Of a stretch of DNA of 8,373 nucleotides, positions 1 through 4,465 are shown piece after piece; the stretch's first letter is position 1; each line of letters begins with the position of its first letter. This DNA is from Verrucomicrobiaceae bacterium. Its GTDB lineage: Bacteria > Verrucomicrobiota > Verrucomicrobiae > Verrucomicrobiales > Akkermansiaceae. The stretch covers positions 1 through 8,373 of the forward strand of contig RPOS01000134.1 of the NCBI GenBank assembly GCA_003820635.1, read 5' to 3'. A program made the translations under genes and the position numbers. The notes beneath the pieces were generated by a model. That model worked only from the letters and a program-made list of their open reading frames with translations. It was not told the origin of the DNA and searched no databases.

Positions 1-94
1 CCGCCCTGTTTCGATGATCTCTCGTAATTCAACCATCAACCCTGAGAGCGACGCCCGCCCCCGCTGGTAGGGGTGCACGTGCTCTGCGTTAGGC
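1..94 (+). repeat. Partial attC recombination site of the preceding cassette (right part)
   Basis: This is the right-hand part of a long attC site. It ends in an R' box GTTAGGC at 88-94, with the expected crossover between G88 and T89. The whole stretch aligns with 1030-1124 in the second attC, with roughly 70% identity by eye and small gaps. Both begin CCGCCCTG and end in a run like GCTGRTAGGGKT..CGTGCTCT before the R' box. The left arm and R'' box lie outside the window, so the fold cannot be tested here. That two such related sites flank the first ORF is the main reason to read this region as an integron array. Confidence 0.75.
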
Positions 95-1118
95 AGAACC
101 GAAAAACAATATGCCCGAACCTATCACAGCAATACTACTTGCAGGTGCGGCCGGAGGCGCTGCTGGGAAATTCATCGAAAAGACGGTAGATGCCGGCGAA
201 CGCTGGTTGACCAACTACTTCATAGATCACCAGCCGAATCTAGAACAAAAGGCCCGCGATAACTCGCGGGAGTTTTTAGCCAAGTTGGCCATCAAGGTTC
301 AAAAAATTGAGGAAGAGAATCAGGCGAATACTGCTGTAATAAACTCAGCACTCGAAGAGCCGAATTTCGGAGCATTACTCCAAAAGGCCTTGATTGGTTC
401 GGCGCAGACGGAGTCATCAGACAAGCACTCCTTGCTTGCTCAGCTGGTCGCCAATAGATTGCGAGCTGAGCCGGAATCGCTCTACGCTGTAGCTTCTCAG
501 GTTTCGTGTGACGCGATCACGCATCTCACCGCCAGGCAGCTTAATGTTTTGGGACTTGTTACGAATCTACGCTTCGTCACTCCGGTTGACTTAGCTAAGA
601 TCTCATTTCCGAGCAAGGAATCATATATTTCTTATTGCGATTCGTGGATGTCTCAGCGGCTTCAGTATTACGCTGACATGACGGTAAGTCATTTTGACCT
701 ATTGCATCTTGAGGCTATGTCATGCGCTAGATTTTTGAGTTTTAGTCACGTTGCGCTTGATTCTGTCCTCAAGAGTAAATTCACGATTGAGAAGGACTGG
801 AGATATGAAGTGGAGGACTTTAAGAAAGTCGATATTGGGCCGAGGATTGATGATCTGTGGAACAATCAACATCTGAAATCCGTTGATCTTACGTCAATTG
901 GCCAGATAATTGGCGTCCTTGTAAGCGATCATATTACTGGATCCTCTACTAATATCGACATCTTTAAAAAGGCCTAACTTTAGAATGAAGAATGAGCCTA
1001 ACAAGCCGAGACACAGCAACCCCTATCAGCCGCCCTGTATACATGCTCACCCATAGTTTCAACCTCAACCCCGTGCTCGACCCTCGCTCCCGCTGATAGG
1101 GTTGCGTGCTCTTTTACG
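89..1118 (+). mobile_element. Integron gene cassette 1 (1030 bp)
   Basis: The unit runs from T89, after the G of one R' box, to G1118 of the next R' box. It holds one ORF (111-977) and its own attC. It starts TTAGGC and its R'' box at 996-1002 reads GCCTAAC, the exact reverse complement of GTTAGGC. This is what a cassette excised by an integron integrase as a circle and inserted at G|TT should show. No promoter-like sequence or ribosome binding site is evident in the 22 bases before the ATG, which is usual for cassettes that depend on an upstream promoter. Base composition is visibly richer in A and T than the chromosome to the right. Confidence 0.78.
111..977 (+). CDS. Cassette-borne protein of uncertain function, 288 aa
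   Basis: I do not firmly recognise this protein. Residues 7-20 are a Gly/Ala-rich hydrophobic stretch, ILLAGAAGGAAGK. Residues about 45-80 are charged and helical and could form a coiled coil. Residues about 80-125 (EEPNFGALLQKALIGSAQT, DKHSLLAQLVANRL) and about 132-160 look like a conserved helical core. This layout resembles from memory the family NCBI calls LPO_1073/Vpar_1526, whose function is unknown; that match is tentative. The ATG lies 22 nt after the cassette boundary without a clear Shine-Dalgarno, and the TAA stop at 975-977 is 18 nt before the R'' box. Codon use is more AT-rich than in neighbouring chromosomal genes, which fits acquisition by transfer. There is no lipobox or cleavable signal peptide; the N-terminal stretch could instead contact a membrane. 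A defence or toxin-related role is possible given the cassette context, but nothing in the sequence shows it. Confidence 0.8.
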   Translation: MPEPITAILLAGAAGGAAGKFIEKTVDAGERWLTNYFIDHQPNLEQKARDNSREFLAKLAIKVQKIEEENQANTAVINSALEEPNFGALLQKALIGSAQTESSDKHSLLAQLVANRLRAEPESLYAVASQVSCDAITHLTARQLNVLGLVTNLRFVTPVDLAKISFPSKESYISYCDSWMSQRLQYYADMTVSHFDLLHLEAMSCARFLSFSHVALDSVLKSKFTIEKDWRYEVEDFKKVDIGPRIDDLWNNQHLKSVDLTSIGQIIGVLVSDHITGSSTNIDIFKKA

Positions 1119-1124
1119 TTCGGC
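996..1124 (+). repeat. attC site of cassette 1 (about 129 bp, imperfect palindrome)
   Basis: The R'' box GCCTAAC is at 996-1002 and the R' box GTTCGGC at 1118-1124, with crossover between G1118 and T1119. The arms pair as AACCCCTATCAGC (1018-1030) with GCTGATAGGGTT (1092-1103), extended outward by GAGACACAGC (1008-1017) with GCGTGCTC (1104-1111). The left arm carries three extra bases: A1011, A1015 and one C among 1020-1023. On the folded bottom strand these would be extrahelical T, T and G, the kind of unpaired bases that integron integrases use to choose the strand. The R' box departs from GTTRRRY at one position (C1121). Length and architecture resemble the long sites of sedentary chromosomal integrons such as the Vibrio cholerae repeats. 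Confidence 0.8.
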
Positions 1125-1552
1125 AAAAAATGCACCGTATTCCCAAATCTCTCGATCTTGCTCCCCTTCTTGGCCTCGAGGTCATTCAAGTCGCCATCGG
1201 CCACAACGAGGTAATCTTCAACTTTCATCCTGAAGGCATGATTAGGGTGGAAGGCGGGTGGGTTCTTAAAGCTGAGGACGGGGCTGTCATTGACCTTTCG
1301 ATGGAGCACGCGGATCGTGATGCATGGCGAGTCCACAAAATCATCGGATGTAAAATCGTGAAGTGCATGGTGCGAGATGATCAACACCTAGACATTTTCT
1401 TTGACGGGGCGGTTTTGGAGATCCAAGACGATTCCGATCACTATGTGACCTTCGCCATCGAGCATCCAGCTCTGAAGCTTTATGTATGAAGAACCGAACA
1501 ATAAAGGGTGCCGCGAAGGCTGAGGAACGAAGCCTTCGGCTGCGCCCTTTGG
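1119..1552 (+). mobile_element. Integron gene cassette 2 (434 bp)
   Basis: The cassette runs from T1119 to G1552, between the crossover points of two attC sites, and contains one ORF (1130-1489). It begins TTCGGC and its R'' box at 1493-1499 reads ACCGAAC, whose reverse complement GTTCGGT matches at six of seven bases. The unusual C in this cassette's R' box is therefore compensated in its own R'' box, which supports the two belonging to one circular cassette. There are only 5 bases between the last base of the R' box and the ATG, so no internal promoter fits. It is the last clearly defined cassette. Confidence 0.75.
1130..1489 (+). CDS. Small cassette-borne protein of unknown function, 119 aa
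   Basis: The ATG at 1130 is preferred over an in-frame GTG at 1106, because the GTG lies inside the preceding attC and outside the cassette. The protein looks all-beta, with two similar halves. The first contains LLGLEVIQVAIGHNEVIFNF and the second IIGCKIVKCMVR then LDIFFDGAVLEI. Each half has a G-x-x-V/I turn followed by a strand ending in an aromatic residue. This resembles small DUF6188-type proteins; the name is from memory and needs a profile search. There are no signal peptide, transmembrane or catalytic motifs. The stop is 3 nt before the R'' box. Function cannot be inferred. Small beta proteins of this kind are sometimes immunity or chaperone partners, but no partner gene is seen here. 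Confidence 0.72.
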   Translation: MHRIPKSLDLAPLLGLEVIQVAIGHNEVIFNFHPEGMIRVEGGWVLKAEDGAVIDLSMEHADRDAWRVHKIIGCKIVKCMVRDDQHLDIFFDGAVLEIQDDSDHYVTFAIEHPALKLYV

Positions 1553-1558
1553 TTGAAC
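1493..1558 (+). repeat. attC site of cassette 2 (66 bp, short type)
   Basis: The R'' box is ACCGAAC (1493-1499) and the R' box GTTGAAC (1552-1558), with crossover expected between G1552 and T1553. A strong hairpin lies between them. AAAGGG (1503-1508) pairs with CCCTTT (1545-1550), and GAAGGCT (1515-1521) pairs with AGCCTTC (1531-1537). A mismatched middle section and an extra G at 1538 separate these two helices, and the loop is 1522-1530. The site is unrelated in sequence to the long attC sites to its left, as expected when cassettes come from different integrons. A simple terminator hairpin is a possible alternative reading, but there is no T-tract and the flanking boxes fit attC. Confidence 0.65.
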
Positions 1559-1645
1559 AAGCCCGGAGCGACGGATGACGCGCTCTTACTTGTCGGCCAT
1601 AGCTTCAGCGACGGCTGATGGGTTTTGTGTTTGCAGTGCCGCTGT

Positions 1646-1670
1646 TAGGTGCGGATGCGACACACGGTGG
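1646..1670 (+). repeat. 25-nt direct repeat, copy A
   Basis: The core GCGGATGCGACACACGGTGG is at 1651-1670. The full 25 bases match 1911-1935 with two differences (positions 5 and 17). It overlaps a GTTAGGT box at 1644-1650 that looks like an attC R' box but has no matching palindrome to its left. Confidence 0.6.
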
Positions 1671-1831
1671 GCGGCGAGTTGATCGTCTCGCCCGATGGGA
1701 CCGGGGGTTGGTTTTCCCGCGACGCAAGACCGATGGGAGGTTTGCAAGCCGCATGGACCGGTTGATGGCATGGTTTTGACGACGCCCGGCCATGTGGTGC
1801 GGGGGCCTTGTCCGTGGAGGCGGAAAAAGCC

Positions 1832-1906
1832 GGTCGCCCGGGTGGTGGATGTGCGCCAGATCATGTGCCGGATGGTTTCACGGGTGGCGCACGGCCCGGG
1901 TTGACC
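1832..1906 (+). repeat. attC-like imperfect palindrome (possible decayed attC)
   Basis: Three helices fold outward from one another. GGTC (1832-1835) pairs with GACC (1903-1906), CCCGGG (1837-1842) with CCCGGG (1895-1900), and GTGCGCCA (1851-1858) with TGGCGCAC (1885-1892). Unequal internal loops separate them and the terminal loop is 26 nt. The right edge, GTTGACC at 1900-1906, is close to an R' box, but the expected R'' box with AAC is missing on the left (GGTCGCC). The bases after it, TTGACCAAGC, resemble TTGAACAAGC after the last good attC. It may be a degenerate site closing a third, gene-less cassette (about 1553-1900), or an unrelated structural repeat. Confidence 0.35.
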
Positions 1907-1910
1907 AAGC

Positions 1911-1935
1911 TAGGAGCGGATGCGACGCACGGTGG
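1911..1935 (+). repeat. 25-nt direct repeat, copy B
   Basis: This is the second copy of the repeat at 1646-1670, 265 bp downstream in the same orientation, differing at two positions. It directly follows the attC-like palindrome ending at 1906. Confidence 0.6.
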
Positions 1936-1957
1936 CACATGGGGATGAACGAATGGA

Positions 1958-2031
1958 TCCCCGCACCGCGGTGTCATGAGCACTGGCCGGAAGCTCGCGC
2001 TTCCGGTGGGGGGGGCTCCGCGGTGCGGGGA
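1958..2031. repeat. Nested inverted repeat, REP- or terminator-like
   Basis: The outer arms are a perfect 14-bp inverted repeat, TCCCCGCACCGCGG (1958-1971) and CCGCGGTGCGGGGA (2018-2031). Inside them is a second perfect hairpin, CCGGAAGC (1987-1994) with GCTTCCGG (1999-2006) around the tetraloop TCGC. There is no T-tract on either side, so it is not a classical intrinsic terminator. It lies 36 bp beyond the stop of the minus-strand VWA gene and could end or stabilise that transcript. It could also be an intergenic palindromic repeat present elsewhere in the genome. Confidence 0.6.
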
Positions 2032-2067
2032 AATGGTTTCGGGGGGAAGTTTACCAGTGGGGGAATC

Positions 2068-2742
2068 TCAGCGGTCCTTGCCTTCCTCTTGCTCGCGCAG
2101 GGATTCCATGGGGGCTTGCGCGTCGCGCAGGGTGTCCGCGTCCGCGAGCCCCTGTTTCGACCGGCGCACGGCCTTCATCTTGCGGTTCATGGCTTCCTGC
2201 ACCGCGCCGTAGGAGGCGGCATTCATCGCAAAGTTCGCGGAATCCGCCGCGTGGATGCTCATCTTCGCCGCGGTGGCGATGGCGTCCTGGTTCGCGCCCA
2301 GAAAGAGGAACTTCCAATCGTAAGCCTCCGTCTGGTGGCGGATGCGCTTGGAAATGTCCTGCCAGGTGTGGCGGTGGGACGCGTTCTCCTCGCCGTCGGT
2401 GAGGATCGCCACGATCACCTGGCTCGGGCGGTCGGGCTCGGGAGTGGCTGCGAGTTTCGCGCCCAGTTCATCGATGGTGCGGCCGATGGCATCCAGCAGC
2501 GCGGTGCTGCCGCGCGGGACATAGGTGGTGGTGTCCAGTTCCACGACTTCCGCGATGGGCACCGAGTGGCAGGGAACCTCGTAGTGGTCATCGAAGAGCA
2601 CCAGCGTGAAACGGGCGCTGCCGGGTTCCTGTTGTTGTTCGCGCAGCAGGCGGTTGAAGCCGGCGATGGCGGGCTCGACCATCGAACCCATGGAGCCCGA
2701 GCGGTCGAGAATGAAGGCGATTTCAGTCAGGTTGTTGTTCAT
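2068..2742 (-). CDS. VWA-domain protein with intact MIDAS, 224 aa
   Basis: This is a soluble von Willebrand factor type A domain protein that should bind a divalent metal ion and through it a protein partner. The MIDAS residues are all visible: D13-x-S15-x-S17 in ILDRSGSM, T80 in RGSTALLDA and D116 in LTDGEEN. The VWA fold covers about residues 5-175 and the rest is a charged helical tail rich in Arg, Lys and Glu. There is no signal peptide or membrane segment, so it is likely cytoplasmic. I chose the ATG at 2742, because the only longer start is a TTG 33 nt upstream with no ribosome binding site, while the ATG is preceded by GGCGGGG. It is the last gene of the minus-strand cluster, 69 nt after the membrane-protein gene. 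No AAA+ ATPase partner, often seen with VWA proteins, is adjacent. The precise role is unknown. Confidence 0.88.
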   Translation of the reverse strand: MNNNLTEIAFILDRSGSMGSMVEPAIAGFNRLLREQQQEPGSARFTLVLFDDHYEVPCHSVPIAEVVELDTTTYVPRGSTALLDAIGRTIDELGAKLAATPEPDRPSQVIVAILTDGEENASHRHTWQDISKRIRHQTEAYDWKFLFLGANQDAIATAAKMSIHAADSANFAMNAASYGAVQEAMNRKMKAVRRSKQGLADADTLRDAQAPMESLREQEEGKDR

Positions 2743-2811
2743 ATCCCCGCCATCATGACAGCTGGGGTGGGACAAATGGAGGGGTAGGCTGAAAAAAGAT
2801 GAAAAAATTTT

Positions 2812-3414
2812 TCAGTCAGCCGGTTTCCACGGTGGTTTGGGAGCCTTGCGCGGGTTGCGGTAGTCGCGCAGGGCGGCCAGCCAGATCAGGGCGATGCCGG
2901 CGAGTTCAAGAAGCTCGTTCGTCTCCACGTTTTCAAAACTCCAGCCGATCAGCGCATCCAAATGATGGATCGACACCGCGCGCAGGACGATGAAGGCGAG
3001 CAGCAGCAACAGGCCGGAGATGAGCAGGAAATGGCTGCGCCAAAATCCGCGGCACCAGATGATGGTGCCAAGCGCGCCCAGCGATGAGGCGGCGAGCACG
3101 CCGATGACAAACCATTTCTGGAATTCCCGGCGCTGTTCATAGAAACCCAGTTTCCATGACAGGATGCGACCGATGTCGGTGAGCAGGGATTGCAGGTCGA
3201 GCTGCTTGTTGAGGCCGAGAAACAACATCAACGCCGTGACAAGCAGCCAGATGAGGCGGCTGCCGCCGGCCAACCCCGGCGCACGGCCGGCCCGGCGTGC
3301 GGCTGCATAGGCGGTGATGGCGGCCAGCGCGTAGGCGGCGGTCGTGATCCATCCCAGCAGCGAGGAGTCGCCGATTTCCGGACGCCAGCGGAACTGTTGG
3401 AGGAGCTCGGTCAA
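2812..3414 (-). CDS. Five-helix integral membrane protein of unknown function, 200 aa
   Basis: Five hydrophobic segments are visible at about residues 18-40, 52-69, 101-121, 127-147 and 167-183, so it should sit in the cytoplasmic membrane. The segment LNKQLDLQSLLTDIGR (68-83), just after helix 2, looks like a conserved loop known from a widespread family of uncharacterised membrane proteins. The C terminus is short, basic and proline-rich (RNPRKAPKPPWKPAD). The start is a TTG whose last two bases are shared with the TGA stop of the upstream ArsC-family gene (TTGA at 3414-3411). No other start codon would keep the first two helices, so translational coupling is likely. No catalytic motif is recognised. 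Confidence 0.82.
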   Translation of the reverse strand: MTELLQQFRWRPEIGDSSLLGWITTAAYALAAITAYAAARRAGRAPGLAGGSRLIWLLVTALMLFLGLNKQLDLQSLLTDIGRILSWKLGFYEQRREFQKWFVIGVLAASSLGALGTIIWCRGFWRSHFLLISGLLLLLAFIVLRAVSIHHLDALIGWSFENVETNELLELAGIALIWLAALRDYRNPRKAPKPPWKPAD

Positions 3415-3764
3415 AGCAGGTTTTTCTTCCAGATTTCCGGCTTGAAGCCGGTGAGTGCCAGGCCGTTTCCGATGACGAACGGGCGCTTCACGAGGTTGCC
3501 GTTTTGGGAAAGCAGTTCGATGGCCTCGTCCGCGCTCATGGCCGGCAGCTTGTCCTTCATGCCAAGCGCGCGGTAATCCATGCCGGAGGTGTTGAAGAGC
3601 TTGCGGATGTCTCCGCCCAGCAGGTTGAGCGCGGTTTTCAGCTCTGCTGCACTCGGCGGTGTCTCGCGGATCGCTTTGGTTTGATGGGCGACACCATGGT
3701 CATCCAGCCACTTGAGCGCGTCCCGGCAGGTGCTGCATTTCTGGTAAACATAAACGGTGAGCAT
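3411..3764 (-). CDS. ArsC/Spx-family thioredoxin-fold protein, 117 aa
   Basis: The full-length protein matches the small ArsC-like family that includes arsenate reductases, Spx and YffB. The N-terminal strand VYVYQKCSTC leads into a C10-x-x-C13 motif at the start of helix 1. Later comes LVKRPFVIGNG (91-101), with the conserved Arg94 and cis-Pro95 of the family, and the C-terminal segment TGFKPEIWKK. Members are thiol-dependent reductases or redox-responsive regulators in the cytoplasm. There are no arsenic-resistance genes (arsB, arsR) nearby, so a role in arsenate detoxification is not supported. A YffB-like or general thiol reductase reading is equally good. The ATG is 54 nt downstream of pdxH, has no clear Shine-Dalgarno, and the stop overlaps the next gene. 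Confidence 0.88.
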   Translation of the reverse strand: MLTVYVYQKCSTCRDALKWLDDHGVAHQTKAIRETPPSAAELKTALNLLGGDIRKLFNTSGMDYRALGMKDKLPAMSADEAIELLSQNGNLVKRPFVIGNGLALTGFKPEIWKKNLL

Positions 3765-3818
3765 GAGTGCAGTGTCTCATTCCGCGTTCAAATCGCAAGA
3801 GCTGTGATGCGGGGTCTC

Positions 3819-4454
3819 TCACGGCGAGAGTCGCTCGATTGCCCAGGCATCGTCCTGTTTCCGATAGAGGAAACGGTCGTGGAGGCGGGCGGGGCCGCCT
3901 TGCCAGAACTCGATGGCCGCGGGCACCACGCGGTAGCCGCCCCAGAACGAGGGTAGGGGGATCTCTCCGTGGCTGAATTTTTCGCGGATCTCGGCGAGTT
4001 TCTGCATCAGGAATTTCCGCGAGGTGATCACTTCGCTCTGATTGGAAACCCATGCGCCGATCTGCGATTCGCGCGGCCGTGAGGCGAAGTAGCGCAAAGA
4101 CTCAGCTGTGCTGATTTTTTCGGCATGGCCTTGGATGATGATCTGACGTTCCAAAGTGATCCACGGAAACAGCAGCGAGACTTTCGGATTGGCGGCGATC
4201 TGCGCGGCCTTGCGGCTGCCGTAGTTGGTGAAGAACACGAAGCCGTCCTTGTCATAATATTTCAACAGCACCGTGCGCTGATAGGGCATGGCATCGGCAT
4301 CCACGGTGGCCAGCGTCATGGCGTTGGGCTCATGAACCTCAAGCTCGGTGGCCTGGATGAACCACTGGGAAAACTGCGCGATGGGATCCGGGTTGAGTTC
4401 CTCGCGGCGCAGGCCGCGGTCGGAATATTCTTTGCGGAAGTCGGCGAGGTTCAT
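3819..4454 (-). CDS. pdxH: Pyridoxamine/pyridoxine 5'-phosphate oxidase
   Basis: This FMN-dependent enzyme oxidises pyridoxamine or pyridoxine 5'-phosphate to pyridoxal 5'-phosphate with O2, in the last step of vitamin B6 synthesis and salvage, and acts as a cytoplasmic dimer. At 211 aa it has normal family length. Visible signatures are RTVLLKYYD (60-68) and TNYGSRKAAQI (76-86) for FMN binding, SRPRESQIGAWVS (125-137), PLPSFWGGYRV (167-177) and the C-terminal block EFWQGGPARLHDRFLY. Residues equivalent to E. coli Lys72, Tyr129, Arg133, Ser137, Arg197 and His199 are all present (K65, Y122, R126, S130, R190, H192). The ATG at 4454 gives the canonical N terminus; the open frame continues further upstream but there it is only a shadow of the preceding gene. 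It starts 11 nt after that gene's stop and is probably co-transcribed. Confidence 0.96.
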   Translation of the reverse strand: MNLADFRKEYSDRGLRREELNPDPIAQFSQWFIQATELEVHEPNAMTLATVDADAMPYQRTVLLKYYDKDGFVFFTNYGSRKAAQIAANPKVSLLFPWITLERQIIIQGHAEKISTAESLRYFASRPRESQIGAWVSNQSEVITSRKFLMQKLAEIREKFSHGEIPLPSFWGGYRVVPAAIEFWQGGPARLHDRFLYRKQDDAWAIERLSP

Positions 4455-4465
4455 GGTCCGGGGAT

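Larger units (their letters stand above)
1559..2067. other. GC-rich non-coding transition region between the array and the chromosomal genes
   Basis: No credible gene is present. Open frames of 60-90 codons exist on both strands, but they have arbitrary composition and no ribosome binding site or family-like motif. The stretch contains an attC-like palindrome (1832-1906), a 25-nt near-identical direct repeat (1646-1670 and 1911-1935), a partial copy at 1899-1918 of the sequence at 1551-1570 and a nested inverted repeat (1958-2031). It could be decayed cassette material, chromosomal repeat sequence, or both. Confidence 0.6.

Noticed and set aside
998..1387. Minus-strand open frame across the attC and cassette 2
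   Set aside because: It covers the palindromic attC and lies opposite the cassette ORF. The attC boundaries fit the plus-strand gene.
1..1558. CRISPR array
   Set aside because: The repeats are long, palindromic, few and separated by ORFs, not short regular repeats with uniform spacers.
1644..1650. GTTAGGT box as the R' end of another attC
   Set aside because: It fits GTTRRRY, but no convincing palindrome or R'' partner could be found between 1559 and 1643.
1586..1904. Short open frames on both strands in the transition region
   Set aside because: They have no ribosome binding site, biased composition from GC-rich sequence, and overlap one another on opposite strands.
1792..2787. Long plus-strand open frame of 331 codons
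   Set aside because: It is antisense to the VWA gene, whose intact MIDAS motifs prove the minus strand codes. The plus translation is Gly/Arg/His-rich with no family-like blocks.
2789..2815. AT-rich inverted repeat CTGAAAAA ... TTTTTCAG as a terminator of the membrane-protein gene
   Set aside because: The stem is nearly all A-T and includes the stop codon, and the spacing to the next gene suggests a continuing transcript. It is too weak to call.
3411..3764. Arsenate-resistance assignment (arsC) for the thioredoxin-fold gene
   Set aside because: The family fold is clear, but there is no arsR, arsB or acr3 nearby and related YffB/Spx proteins share the same motifs.
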